From: Euwallacea fornicatus
Taxonomy: Eukaryota > Arthropoda > Insecta > Coleoptera > Curculionidae
Reading direction: 5' to 3'
DNA: 64,000 nucleotides
Assembly (NCBI RefSeq): GCF_040115645.1
Contig: NC_089541.1
Location: forward strand, 7,006,001 to 7,070,000
Below the pieces are notes generated by a model. It was not told where the DNA came from, did no database searches, and was given only the letters and a program-made list of their open reading frames with translations. Positions 11,601 to 23,448 of this stretch are shown one piece after another. The position numbers and the translations under genes are program-made. Every line of letters begins with the position of its first letter. Position 1 is the first letter of the stretch.

Positions 11601-14600
11601 GAGTATGTCTCAGTCATGCGTCTAATGTTTTCGTCTATGATTCCCAAATTAGGCTGCTGATTCTCCAAGTCTTTTTCCAAAACTTTGATATTTACCAGCC
11701 TTTCCAAAATCTTCACATTATCACCAGAAAAGTCTTCACATTTAATAACCTCCTCTCTCAGAGAGGAAAGAGAGGTACCAACAGTCTTGATGTCATCTCT
11801 AATCGCTTTCTCCTGCTTTTCAAATGCTGTGCTGGCCTGTTCTAAGGTACTGGCATTCTCTGCAACAGTTGTAAATTGCTCCTTCAAGACTTTGATGAGA
11901 GTTTGAAGAGTGGGAACCTCTTTTCCATCACTGAACTTTACCAACTGCTCGTATTTGTGTGGGATGCTCTGAAATAATCTTTGATGCGCTGGAAGTTCTT
12001 CTTTGTATTTTGCCAATCTTGCTGCAGCCACTTCAGTCTCATTAGGTTTCTGAGCCGCTGATACTATAGCGTTATTCTGAGTGCTCAGCCATTGGAGCAA
12101 AGTGGTCTTCGTTTCATCAATATGTCTCCAAATTGTGGACTGAGACTCCGTTGAGTTAACTGTTTTGACAATCTTCTCGTATATCTTGGACCAAACGTTA
12201 TTAACAATCTGCAAATCTCTCTTCACCTCGGACTCAATTCCAGGAATTTTCTCGGTTTTCCTTATTATCGTTTGGCCCTTGCTCTCTACGCGGTCCAGAA
12301 GTGTTTTAGTCTTTTTTATGGCATCCTGAGCTTTTTTGGCTTTCTCTGCGTTAACGTTTGCTTGAATTAGATCCTGCGGAGTTTCCAGGCTTTCTACTGA
12401 TTTATCGATTTTTCCAATTTCAGTAACAATTTGGTCTTTGGACTCTTGAAATTCGTTCCAGGCTTGTATGATATCCGACAAGTGCAATCTTTCCTCTTTT
12501 ATATCCTCGTTTACTTTGTTCCATTTGCCTTCAATGTCAGACACGGCGTTCTGAATCGGGCCTACTTGCTGAGCATCTTCCTTCATAAGTTGCAAAGCAT
12601 CGCGTCTCAATTCCTCTTTAGTTGCAGATTTGGCCTGCTGGGATTGAAGGAGATTATTTAGCTTCTCTACAGCATGAGGCAGGTCGCTGGAATGCTTCAC
12701 AGTGCTTTTGATGGCTTCAAGCTGAGTTTTAGTATTGCCGATCTCAGATAATAATTTCTCCTGCAACTTCGTAAAGTCGTTCCAGTGGGATTTTACTTTC
12801 TGCTTTTTCTCTAAGTTATCGGAGAGTTTCGACTTCAAATTAATAGCTTCAATCTCAACTTCTCTGACAATATGTTCTGCAGTTGTGGGTAGTCCCGTCT
12901 GCTTATCTAGAATGATCACAGAATGAGTTGCGTCGATTTTAGGCGCCTCTTGCTTCCAACTGATTATTTTCTCTACTATCGTGTTTGATTCTTTGATCAT
13001 GTCTTTCAATTTCTCGGGAGTGCAATTTTCATTCTCCACCTGATACTTTAAGTGTTTTAACTGATTGACACTATCAGTGTGCCAGTTCAGCAATTCACTC
13101 CACTTCTGGAGAGAAGACATTTTGCTTTGAAGATTATGTTCCACTTCCTGATTCACCTGCACCAAGTGACTATACTCGGCATTCAAAGGCTCGTTTTCTT
13201 GTTTGGTAGTCTTCAGCGTAATCTCCTTCACATCATCGTAAATTTTCTGCAATAATGGTTGCTTCTCTGCATGTTCCTGCAGTAATGAATGTACATTTTC
13301 AATGGCGGATTCGATTTTATTCGCAGGAACCTCATCAAGCTGTGCTGTATTGGCATTCAGAGAATCCAGCCAGTTGCTAAAGTCAGCAACTTGAGCTTGA
13401 AAATCATGTCTGGCCAAAATGGCGTCAGAGAGTTGATTGATTTTGCCTCGTACACCTTGAGCAAGGTCTGTGACTTTAGTTTTCAAAGTTTGTATTTGAT
13501 CTTTGACCACAGAGGCCCCTTCTGGGGCTATTTGGTAGGCGATATTATCTGCGCTTTGAGTTAATGCTATCAGTTTACCTTGCTGCTCTGATACTTCATT
13601 ATTGAACTGTTTGAGCCGTATTAGCTCTTTTTCTAGTTTATCTACGTCGGTTACAGGTTTCTCACTCAACACTTTCTCATTAGTCGACACCCAGTTTTCC
13701 AAGTGCTGGACATTCTTGTCCAGCTCAACCCAACTTGAGATCAACTTCTCCAGTTTATGGCTCCATTGAGTGGTAGTTTCTTGAACGTTGAACAGGCGAG
13801 TTCTCACTGAATCTACCTCATCAGGAGAATCCAGTTTGGCAGCCAAAACCTCGATTTCTTTTAATTGCTGCAGCTGCTTTTGGCACTCTTGAGTAAAATT
13901 TTTCGTCTCTGATTGAAGCTTTATAGCCTCCTCTAAAGTAGCCGGCTTAGGGAGCCCCGATTGCACCTTCAGCTCTACTTTTTGCACTGCCGGAGCGATT
14001 TTCTCTAAACTTGCCTTATAGGTTTTCCAATTTTCTAAATCTTGAGAAACTAATGCTGCCTGACTTTGAACTGAGGATTTAAGCTCACTTACTCTATCTT
14101 GTAAGGCAACTATATCGGATTTCAATGTTTGAGCGTCTGCAGATTCTTTTTGGAACGTTTTTGAGGCCTCTTGAGTTAATTGTTCCAGCACAATTTCTTT
14201 CTTAGAAATCTCGGATTGTAACAGCTGAGTTTTCTCTACTCTTTCTTCTGGGGCGATATTTGAGTCGCGTACAGAAGATAAGAGCTGCGGAGCTTCTTGT
14301 GACGACCATTCTTTAAGCTGCCCTAACTGAGATTGAAAGCTGGTCCATTGAGATTTGTAATGCTGTAAAAGGGCTATTTGCTCTTGGATATTTGTTGTAG
14401 TGGTCTCTAAACGTTTTTCTACCTCAAGAACATCCTTCTCCAGTTGGGCCTTTTGGGGAGCAGTGATGTCTTGAGACAATTTTGAGGTTAGTTCCCTCAA
14501 AGGTGCTATTTCATTCCGTACCTCTTGCAGATGCTTAACATGCTGCTGTTTGGATATTAAATCTGTAGGAGTGCTTTCAATACTTAGTTGTTTTGAATCT

Positions 14601-15175
14601 GTTAGATCCCTTTCAACTCTCTCTAATACTTTATTAATATCTCTCCTATGTTCCTGATAAGTTCTATAAGTTTGCTGGGTGGTGACTAATTGTTGTAGTC
14701 TTGAGACGCTTTCACTGTAAGTCTGAGTCCAGCCAGACTCAAGGGTCTTAACTTCATCAGCAACGAAACTAGGCGCATGCGCGTCTCTAGTAAGCTCTTT
14801 TCCTCTTTGAAGCATGGTCATAACCAGCGGTCTTTGTTCATCTAGGTGTGACACAGTCATCTCTTGATGACGGACACTTTCATCGATTTTCTCCAGTACT
14901 TGAGGCTTGTGGGACGTCTGTTCCCGAACTTGTTTAAGCAGTTCGCAAATCTGTCTGACTTCCCGGCGATACGTGTAACACTTAGACATGGTTTCGGTCT
15001 TGGTCATGGTAATTTCGAGAGATGGAATCAGATTTTTGTATCTGAGAATGAGGTTTTCTAGGGTCTTTTGTTCAGCAAGGGCTTCGTGCTCAGGGCAATG
15101 TGATGCTAGATAATCTAGTGTTTGGACCAGCCATTTCATGTCGTCGCGCTTTTTGTCTGCGTCCTGGCAGATGGA
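8662..15175 (-). CDS. Msp300: Msp300 giant rod exon (6.5 kb)
   Basis: A single uninterrupted 6,514-bp exon, about 2,171 codons, beginning SICQDADKKRDDMKWLVQTL and ending LSDIG. At about 110 residues per repeat this is on the order of twenty spectrin repeats in tandem. Recurrent first-helix patterns (W-L-x-x-x-x/E) are visible throughout, for example DLENWLDDVGEKVKRF, VNLWLTDINLKL, FLQWISDKAEQL. Acceptor AATTTTCAG, donor GTGAGT, ends in phase 1. An apparent upstream Met at 15,235 lies in the intron and is not the start. Confidence 0.95.
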
Positions 15176-15276
15176 CTGAAAATTAAGAAGGAACGTAAAA
15201 TTGAGATATTGAGACATCAAACGGAGTCGGGTCATATAATCAGGAAAAAAACAATTAGATATATATTTTTACTTAC

Positions 15277-16834
15277 CCTGAAAGCTGCAATTTCCCTTTC
15301 AAATTCTTCAGGAGTGTTAACGTCAGTCAAAATGTTCTTTAAGGCACTATCTACTCCGTCCATCCAACGGACCATGTCATTAAACTTCGCCCGATACTGA
15401 TCCCATTTCTGCGGAATCCTCTCCAGCTGTTGTTGCACGTTATCGATCTTCACATTCACATTGGTCCACTGATGCTCAGCTTTCTCCACGGCTTCCTTCA
15501 GGCTCTTGTCCTCAGGACAATTCTGAGAGTAAACCTCAGCTAAATGCTGTAAATTTGCTAAGCTTTGTTTAGTTTCTCTTAACGGGCCTTGAGGTCCGAA
15601 AAACTCCTTGTGTCTGGCAATAACAGACTCTACGTTCTCGCTCTTGTTGATTGCCAAGTGTTCGCTCTGAACCTCCTTTTCCAATTCTTTAACGTAATAA
15701 TTGAACGTGTTCTCATCCAGCCTGAATTCGAGTCTCATTAGGTGCAAGGGAGCGAAAGAGAGAACTTCTCTCCACTTATTTTGAAGGTGGTGGACAGATG
15801 AGAGAATAGGTGCATGTTGTTCTTTTGGAAGGCAGTTGCATAACTCTTGCGCACTCTGTACTAAATCGTGAATCCATCTTTCATTGACCGATTCGAAGAA
15901 GTTCTTGTGTTCTTCAACAGTGCCTTTATTATCGATGTGCTTCTCAGCAATCAGTTTCTCAGCGCTGTTCAGCCAATTAGAAATAACTCGTTCGCTTTCA
16001 GAGAAATTATGCCAACACCTGATAGCTTCCTGCAATCTTTGCTCCCACAGCTGAGCGTTCTGAGTCACATAAGTAAATCTCTCGTTGATTTGATCCAAGT
16101 CATCAACCATTTTAATTACATCTGGGTTGTTAGCGTTGTCCACCAGTTTCACTATGTTGGTCAGCATCTTATTTTTGCTCTCCAACATCGACTTATAGTA
16201 TAAAGTTCTCGTAAAGAAGTGCTTGATTTTGTCCAATTGATCCTTGAGTTGCTCCTTGTCGGCTTCTAAGGTTAGGGCTGTAAGCAATACTTCAGCGTTA
16301 TCTAACCAAGAGTTGATCTCCTTCTTGCCGCTCTCCAGAGATTCTTGCTGGATGAGCAGCTGGTTGAATAAGTTTATCTGAGCGGGAATCAACGCCCTAA
16401 CCTTCACTAAAGCCTCCTTCTCTTGCTTCAAAATATTCATCATTTTATCCACCTCATCTCTAGATAAGTCTTGGATGAGAGTCTGAAAGGCTTTGCTGAT
16501 GTTTTTAAACAAATTTTCAATTTCCTCGACTTCGGATTGTAGTTTTATTAAGTTATCTCTGTGCAGTTTGACCCGGTCCATGGAACCTAGGCAAGGGGTA
16601 CTCAACACGCCCTCAGCCTTTCTTAACCAGTTAGAGAGGACCTCCACGCCCGCCCTGAAGTCTTTGCGGTTGCGCAATATGTCCCCTGCGTGGCTGTATT
16701 TGTTGACATAAGGGTAGATTTTGTCCCATCTGTCCGTCATGTTCTGATAAGCATCTCTGAGTTCTAATGAGATGCCGTCCTCTACTGTGGCCATAAGGAA
16801 GCTGACAGTGTCCCCTAGGAGTTGGTATTTGTCT
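15277..16834 (-). CDS. Msp300: Msp300 rod exon
   Basis: A 1,558-bp exon coding for about 519 residues in phase with its neighbours, starting DKYQLLGDTVSFLMATVEDG. It holds several spectrin-like repeats (patterns such as VLSNWLRKAEGVL, INSWLDNAEVLL, VISNWLNSAEKLI at the ends of first helices). Acceptor TTTCAG, donor GTAAGT after AGG (phase 0). Confidence 0.92.
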
Positions 16835-16891
16835 CTGAAATATTTATTATTTGTTTAGAATGTGTGGTAGAATTTGAAGACATTAATGTAC

Positions 16892-17126
16892 CGATATACT
16901 GTGATGTCTTGGAAGAACTCCATTTTTTCCTCTTCATCCAGGTTGATGGCTTTTTCCGCTTGATTCAGCCAGTCGCCGAACTCAGGTGCCAGGGAGTCCC
17001 AGCGTTTCCAGTATGCTACCACTTCTTCAAGCATGCTTTGAACACACCTCAATTCCATGGAAACGTTCTTCCATCTTTCAGCGGTATCTCGCATAAAGCT
17101 GTCAATTTCCATTGACTCTTTCTTAT
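16892..17126 (-). CDS. Msp300: Msp300 rod exon
   Basis: About 78 residues including DTAERWKNVSMELRCVQSML and EFGDWLNQAEKAINLDEEE, a spectrin-repeat helix pair. Ends ITVYR in phase 2 before GTACAT; the next exon supplies the last base of the Arg codon. Confidence 0.88.
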
Positions 17127-17235
17127 CTGTAAATTTAAAAAAACTTGAACAAGCTGCATTTGGACTCTAGGAATCTGACGGTAAGTAAAGAAAGCTCAGG
17201 GCATGCGAGGAAACAGGAGGTCAGTGATGACTTAC

Positions 17236-17437
17236 CAATATTTCCGTCACGTTTGTATTCATCTATAACAGCCTGCATATCACGGAAAGCTTTGTTGAAC
17301 TCCTGGAAAATGTGGTTTTTGGATACGAAATTACGGTATTGGTCGAGCAACTGGACGACTTTATCGACCCGTCCATATTTGGCAGTCCACGCTCGGAGTT
17401 TGGTTTCGGTAAGTTGCAAAAATGCAATAAGGCAACA
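17236..17437 (-). CDS. Msp300: Msp300 rod exon
   Basis: Sixty-seven codons of helical sequence (TETKLRAWTAKYGRVDKVVQ, then LLDQYRNFVSKNHIFQEFNK). Starts Cys-Cys after acceptor TTTTTTCCAG and ends in phase 1 before GTAAGT. It continues the early rod segment of the preceding exon without a gap in frame. Confidence 0.88.
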
Positions 17438-17547
17438 CTGGAAAAAAAGCAAAAGCTCTAACTTTCGATACTTTTAAGTAATTTTTATCGTCAAGTACCG
17501 AACAGCTCTATGTTCTTAGACCATGTCAATGATCTTCTCCAACTTAC

Positions 17548-18172
17548 TTTATGTTCAAGGAACTTAAGTCTCACTCGTCTTTGGGCAGCTTTAGGTCCAA
17601 CATCGTTCAGTCTTTCAGCCATATTACTTAACTGATCAGAAGGCACTTGATTAGCTAAAGGACTCTGATAGGCCTGCATGAACTTCTGCTGCATGGCAGG
17701 CAAGTCCACGAAGAACGCCTTGTGTTCTTCCAATTTTCTGCTAATAATCGTCGCTGTTTCTTCGTTCATCACATCGGGAATTTCATCGCAATACAGAAGC
17801 TTTTCAGCCCTTGCCAGCCATTCTCCCACGACCCTCAGGTCTCCAGGTAAGGTGGAGTCTAACAGCCACAGCCAAAAGAGCAACTGCTTCCGCAACTTGT
17901 CCCACAGTTTCGTTATATCGAACCAAGACTCTTTGGCTATGGAAATCGGGCTTTGAGACTCTATCAGATGCTTTAGTTTGTTGTAGAGTCGGGATTTGTC
18001 GTCCACCTCTGCCTTGAAAGCTGCGTACTCAAGGTAGTTTTCAGGGAGGGAGTTGGTTTGCTGTAAGTGATCTAAGTACTGAGTCTTCTTGATTAGCCAG
18101 GAGAGAAGGTCACTGTACTGTTCTTGGATGGCTACAATGGCGTCTGGGCCTGTAGCTTTAGGTTCAGGATAT
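17548..18172 (-). CDS. Msp300: Msp300 exon, first rod segment after CH2
   Basis: Begins by completing Arg of FLHR-YPEPK, then about 208 residues of helical, charged sequence (for example SDLLSWLIKKTQYLDHLQQ, VVGEWLARAEKLL). The W-L-x-x-A-E pattern is typical of spectrin repeats. This is where the rod starts, immediately after the actin-binding pair. Acceptor GTCACAG, donor GTAAGT, ends in phase 0. Confidence 0.9.
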
Positions 18173-18228
18173 CTGTGACAATAAAATGGTTTATCGTGAA
18201 TGCTCAGGAAGAGGAAGATACGAAGTAC

Positions 18229-18481
18229 CTGTGTAAAAATTGTGCAACATAAGTCATAATAGATTTCTCATCGGGTTTGGGGACATCCACGTCCACAGGA
18301 TCCAGTATTTTTGGTATACCCAATTCGGATTCAGCAACATCGAAAGCAGTCTCTAGTCTGGCTCGATTGGACGCCTTCTTTAGTTCGGCAATGTTGACGA
18401 GATTCTTCTTAATGGCGTCGATAATTGCAAGAAAAGCGATGCCGTCTCTCCAACTGGCACCGAAGTCTTTGACTTCAATTC
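18229..18481 (-). CDS. Msp300: Msp300 exon, body of CH2
   Basis: Codes for EVKDFGASWRDGIAFLAIID, then RARLETAFDVAESELGIPKI, LDPVDVDVPKPDEKSIMTYV and AQFLH. The 'F..SWRDG.AF.A.I', 'AF..AE..LGIP.....D..DV..PDEKSIMTYVAQFLH' pattern is diagnostic for CH2 of the spectrin/nesprin/dystrophin family. Ends in phase 2 before GTACTT. Confidence 0.95.
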
Positions 18482-18539
18482 CTTCAGTAACAGAAATATT
18501 ATCAATAATTTTTCTTAACTTTAATGTACTTCAACCCAC

Positions 18540-18696
18540 CTGCATCATCAGGCAAGGCGTTAGCCACCCAATTAAGTAGCGTTTTTCTGGCACCTTGCTT
18601 CCATTTGTCTCTGGACGAGGTAGTACCAGCGCTCTCCAAACTGCTGCTACTGCCCCAATGGGCCAGATATTCTAAGTTTCTAGTGTTTTCTTCAAT
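18540..18696 (-). CDS. Msp300: Msp300 exon, CH1-CH2 linker and start of CH2
   Basis: Codes for IEENTRNLEYLAHWGSSSSL and a Ser-rich linker, then KQGARKTLLNWVANALPDD, the first helix of CH2. The short Ser-rich linker between CH domains is typical of nesprins. Acceptor ACTTAG, donor GTGGGT, ends in phase 1. The following intron is only 58 bp (18482-18539). Confidence 0.9.
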
Positions 18697-19864
18697 CTAA
18701 GTAAATGTTTGAATAGATTGTTAGGGGTAAGTTTCGTGTAATCAGATTTTTAGGGTCAGAATCGAAAATTAGTTAATGGAAAATGAACCCAATTATATAA
18801 CGTCGTGAAAGCTACTGGACAACGAAAATTGCACGGAACCAATTTTAGAACAGAATTTGACGCTCTAAAAACATAAAGCGGTTCAATGAATTTCAAAAAT
18901 TGTAATTTGATCATTTGTTGAGAGATTAAGACGGTTACTACGAGAGATTTTTTAAGGCAAATAAAATTTTCCCCTTCGAGTTCCTGAGATATCGACGGCC
19001 AAGATTTGAAGTGCGCCAAAAATAGGTCACAAAGCCCCGTCCGTTTTGTTTCGTTTTCAAAATCGCGAAAATAGGTATCAAAGTGATCTGTATCTGAGGA
19101 CCTCAAAGAGACATTACAATCCGGTTTTGCAGCAATTATTCCGCCACCAGCCAAGGTATCGAACGTGTTACAACATCTCTCGACATGGAGCACTCATTTC
19201 CATATTCCCATGGAAGAGGCTCTTGTGCGTCTGAAAATTGTCGAAATTTTGAATATTCAGAATGACACGGCTTGAAATCGCGTCACAACAATCCTCTAAG
19301 CCGCCCTGGGGCTTCAGGGATTCAAATTTAATGCTAAAATTGATCTGGCTGTCGTCATGTGACCAGCAGTCTATGTGAGTTTTTAAGAGGTAAATACTAA
19401 ATTACAGCTTTAGAGCTCCAATAAGCTGGTGTACCTACTTCTACTTACCAGTATATAAGCCCATTCTTTACGAAGCTTATAAAAAATTCCATTGGTTAAT
19501 AACAGTGCAATGCAAATACAAAAAAAACTACTGTAAATTAACACTAACAATATAACTGGTTTGGTTATTTTAGTACGTAGAGGAAGCTATTTTTCGTTGT
19601 ATTAACAAATATTAAAAATATCATATTACTTTTAGTTGAGCTCGAGGAAAGAACATCATAAAAGTTTATTTTTGTCATTTTAAGCGAATTCTGAAGATAT
19701 ATTTTTAATTTTCCCATATGATCGACCGTTATCGGTCTGAAAGATAACCTCGAGCTCGTTATAAGGGCTAATCTACGTTCTCGAGCATTCTGTTAATCTA
19801 CTCTAAGAGGCGACATAGCTACATGAAGATGTGTCTTCTGGATACGAAATTTTAGTGTTATTAC
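18697..19864. other. Msp300 intron between CH1 and CH2 exons
   Basis: No gene supported. A 145-codon minus-strand open frame (18,756-19,193) has no motif I recognise. A 10-bp inverted match (GAGCTCGAGG at about 19,639, reversed at about 19,748) flanks AT-rich DNA and could be the remains of a small foldback, but is too short to call. Confidence 0.4.
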
Positions 19865-20041
19865 CTGGAAATACAATATGATGGTCCATATAAGTCCCAG
19901 AACAACGGGTGGTCTCCCATCCACCACATCGCTGGCGTTGATATTGACTAACTTTATTCGTTTGCTTTGTAGAAAGCGAAGAGCTGTATTGGCATTGCTG
20001 AGGAAGTGAGGTCTACGGAGGACTCGGCCCCTCTCCACGGG
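19865..20041 (-). CDS. Msp300: Msp300 exon, CH1 end
   Basis: Fifty-nine codons completing CH1: HFLSNANTALRFLQSKRIKL, then VNINASDVVDGRPPVVLGLI and WTIILYFQ. This matches the canonical 'N...AL.FL......L..I...DIVDG....LGLIW.II..FQ' pattern of spectrin-family CH1 domains. Acceptor ATTATTTAG, donor GTAATA, phase 0 at both ends. Confidence 0.93.
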
Positions 20042-20093
20042 CTAAATAATTTTCCGTGTAAGATAAAACAAAAAAAAACTATGAGGCACCCAC

Positions 20094-20189
20094 CAGTCTT
20101 TCTCCAGATAACACTTCAAGCAGAGCAAGCAACCTGGTTCCATCCTTCAAGTCTTCTATTAAATCTTCTACTTTTAACGGAGGGACTCT
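20094..20189 (-). CDS. Msp300: Msp300 exon, CH1 middle
   Basis: Exactly 32 codons, RVPPLKVEDLIEDLKDGTRL and onward to GERL. The D-L-x-D-G-x-x-L core with LLxLLEVLSGE is the second actin-binding signature of CH1 domains. Acceptor TTCTAG, donor GTGGGT, phase 0 on both sides, so skipping it would keep frame but destroy CH1. Confidence 0.92.
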
Positions 20190-21382
20190 CTAGAAGTGGA
20201 AAGAGACGAAGAGCGTTAAAACAATGATAAACTCAATTTGAATTATTTAGGCACAAAAAATTCAAATGACCTTATTAAAGAATCAAAATAGGGCAAGGGA
20301 CGCAAAACACATTTCCCAGTTAAAATTCGAATCATTCATCATGAAATTTGGCACGGGACCACTTTCCCTGCACTTTAAATATCGCCGCAATAGTACGAGG
20401 TATATCTAGAAATGTATCTTGATGATGTAAGAATTGCTGGTTAATTCGAAACTCTCGACAACCGAGGCAATTAATGAATGAAGCTCCTTGATGGGATCTA
20501 GACACGGATATTTCGGTACCAATCGGCAGCTGAAACTAGGCCCGTCATCAAACCCCCTTGACATCGGGATGTCGTGACTGCCTAGAGGAATCGATACACG
20601 GTAGTTTTCCAAATGCCATAAGTCATGACGTGGTTTGAGTTCATGATTTCCACCCTAAGCAGATGAAGCAAAATAACGTCAACAGTTATTTCTGTAAGGT
20701 CCGGTTTTTCGGACTCCTGGTAACTTTAACCGCTAGATAATGTCCACGGAACTTTAGAATTTGACAAATGCTCTACTCTAATTTCGTCACTTATGCGGAA
20801 ATTGTCTTGTTGGCAAAGTTGGTGGGAATCTAAAAAATAGACCGGATCTAATATCGAAAAACCCAAGTCTAGATGGCTTTTCCAAGAGGATTATTTTCAT
20901 AGGAACAATGAAAAATTAGGGCGCGTTGTTGGTTAATTTCGCAGTTTCCCTGGAAATTGTCTCATTCTTAAGTTATCGCAACTTTCATCTATATGCCCCT
21001 AAAGGCGAAATTATTAATGCGGCGTCAACTTTAACTACACGGTTATTGCCATAGACATGCTGAATAGAGCGTGGATACGGGTAAGATTCTTGGCTCCTAG
21101 GGAATCTACCTTGATTGGCTTCGCCCTTAGAATGCGTTGTCTAAAGCACTCTATCTGAGGGAGAAGGATCGTTTTCAATCCCCCTAAACGAGTTGTTCGT
21201 TGTACGAAATAAAATGAAAAGATGAAAGAAAGTCAGTTATCTTACATCTTCTTTGAAACAATTAGTTGAAAATGACAATTGACCGTTTATTCGTTTCTTT
21301 ATTTGAGAAAGAACTGTCGTTTCAAATTCTTTGATCTCGGTAGTAGTTTATTCAAAAAACAAAACAGACGAAAAATTACATA

Positions 21383-22805
21383 CACTGACTTTCAAAAAAA
21401 CCGCAACACCAAGAAGAACGCATTAAAATTTTAGTATGATTTTAGACTTGTAAAGAGAAAAAAATGATAAAAATTTCAAGTTCGTATTTTAATGCGATAT
21501 GAAGTTTTTCTTTACTTTTTTATCTGTGACGATCGTTCTTTTTGCAAATTTTTTTACAGGCGAATAGCGATAAAGGTATTATTGTTAGTACCATATTGAA
21601 GGTGTGGTAGTGCAAAATGCCTCGTGTACGCCAAAATGCAATTTATCGGCAGTCAACTCCCTTTGAAAGGGGAAGAATTGTTGGTATGCACGAGGCAGGT
21701 TTACCTTTCCGCGAAATTGCGCGTAGATTGGATCGAAACGCATCAACAGTGCTAAGAGTTTGGAGAGATTGGTCTAACGAAGGGTCAGTAAATCGTCATC
21801 GTGGTAGTGACCGTCCAAGAATGACGAACCGACGCGAAGACCGGCGACTTCGTCGTTCAGCGACAGGCGCCCCGTTTGAAACAATTCCGTCTCTTGGTGC
21901 TAACTGGGTAGCCACCCTAAATCGAAGGGTCTCCCTTGGTACGATGTATCGCAGAATTCGAAGTTTTGGACTAAATTCATATCGTCCTATGCTTCGGCTT
22001 CCATTATCACGAAACCACAGGGTGGCCCGACTGGAGTGGTGTCGTCTGAGAGTGCAATGGGTGGAGGAGTGGAGAAGAATCGTGTCCAGTGATGAGAGCC
22101 GATTTTGTTTATGGCGATCTGATGGACGGTTACGTGTTAGAAGACGCAGAGGAGAGCGATTAAATTTGGACTTTTTGGAAAGGCGTCATTCTGGTTTAAC
22201 ACCAAGTGTCATGGTTTGGGATGCCATCCAGTATGGTAGTCGGTCTCCTCTTGTTTTCATTTATGATAGATTAAATGCTCAGAGGTGCATTAATAGTGTC
22301 TTAGAACCGGTTCTTGTACCGTACATGTACGACCATCGTGGAAGCACATTTTAACAAGATAATGCGCGACCACATGTAGCCAACGATACTTTGAGGTATT
22401 TGGAAGCTGAAAATTTAGATACTTTGCCTTGATCAGCTCGGTCTCCAGATTTGTCCCCAATAGAGCATGTATGGGATATAATGGGTCGGAGACTTCAACG
22501 TTTAGCTCGCCTTCCAGAAACCATAGATGAACTCCGCGAGCAGGTGCAGATTGCCTGGGATACAATACCACAGGAAGATATTGACAATTTAATTTTAAGC
22601 ACGCCACGTCGCTTACAGGAATGTATTAATTTAAGAGGAGATACCACCCATTATTAAATTATTATTAAATTTTTTCACTTATTCACAATAATGTTCTTTT
22701 GATATTTTGATCGTTTTTATCTATTACCCGACCCAACGTAATGCCAGAATTTCAAACGTGTACGATGTGTTCTTCTTGGTTTTGCGGTTTTTTTGAAAGT
22801 CAGTG
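21383..22805 (+). mobile_element. Tc1-like transposon, copy 1
   Basis: A 1,423-bp element bounded by TA on both sides (21381-21382 and 22806-22807), the Tc1/mariner target duplication. Ends are inverted repeats of about 40 bp: both begin CACTGACTTTCAAAAAAACC reading inward, with a few mismatches further in. It carries one transposase frame with two nonsense codons. A second copy of identical length lies at 50,551. It sits in the Msp300 intron between the first two CH1 exons and does not touch the splice sites. Confidence 0.95.
21617..22657 (+). pseudogene. Tc1 transposase, two nonsense codons (copy 1)
   Basis: A cut-and-paste DDE transposase. One frame runs 347 codons from ATG to the final stop but is broken by TAA at 22,352 and TGA at 22,430. 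N-terminal helix-turn-helix (FREIARRLDRNASTVLRVW) would bind the inverted repeats. Catalytic residues are visible: D in SSDESRF, D in QDNARPH and E in SPDLSPIEHVWD, the last two separated by 34 residues (DD34E, Tc1 type). Both stops lie between the second Asp and the Glu, where the family has F-Q-Q-D and a W-P motif. Each is explained by a single transition (CAA to TAA, TGG to TGA). Confidence 0.93.
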
Positions 22806-23386
22806 TAGATATAATCAGGAATTTTCTGAAATTAAAAAAAAAATCTCTTCGAGCCTCTTTTTGAGATAAAGTTTGTAGTTTGGACCTTTGCACGTTTCAA
22901 TTAAAGGTCAACATAAAATACGAGCGATGCCGTCTCAGAAATTTAATGTTTTTGGATTGAAATGAAAAAAAACTGGTATAGCAAAGTCAGGTAAAGACTG
23001 ACGAGATGAACAATTAATTTGTAAACTAAACATCAGACAAATAAAATCGAAGTCACGAAAACTATTTATCGTTATACGGAACACAGTGAAATCATTTGCA
23101 TGTATTGTGACGCCTCTGATCGTACTAGAATTGTAACAAACAGCCATGTCAAAAACGTATGGTTATACCACTATTATTAATCAACCTGTATACGCTCCCA
23201 TTATCAATTTCGACCCGTTGGTCTAGTCTGTAGAAGACATGAATAATATATCTCTATCATCGTTATTTGAAGGTTGCGTTCCCTAGACACACCCTAGACA
23301 CGTACGTGCTACCTAATTCGATACACACCCAATGATTCGAACTAAAAACTATAGTTGCGAGGAGACAAAATGCAGTTTTGACTTAC

Positions 23387-23448
23387 CTTAAGCAGATAGG
23401 AATTTATCCAGTTAACGAAGGTCTTCTTCTGTACCCGTTCCTGTTCAT
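23387..23448 (-). CDS. Msp300: Msp300 exon, start of CH1 actin-binding domain
   Basis: A 62-bp exon coding for (D)EQERVQKKTFVNWINSYLLK, the first helix of a type 1 calponin-homology domain; the 'QKKTF..W.N..L' pattern is the classical actin-binding signature 1 of spectrin-family proteins. Acceptor TTTTACAG, donor GTAAGT, ends in phase 0. Both candidate N-terminal modules splice to it in phase 1. Confidence 0.92.

Noticed and set aside
15176..15235. Met start of the giant frame at 15,235
   Set aside because: The bases 15,176-15,235 are intron: a clear acceptor ends at 15,176 and the upstream exon joins in phase at 15,277.
22290..22607. 105-codon minus-strand frame in both Tc1 copies
   Set aside because: It is antisense to the transposase and present only because the copies are near-identical.
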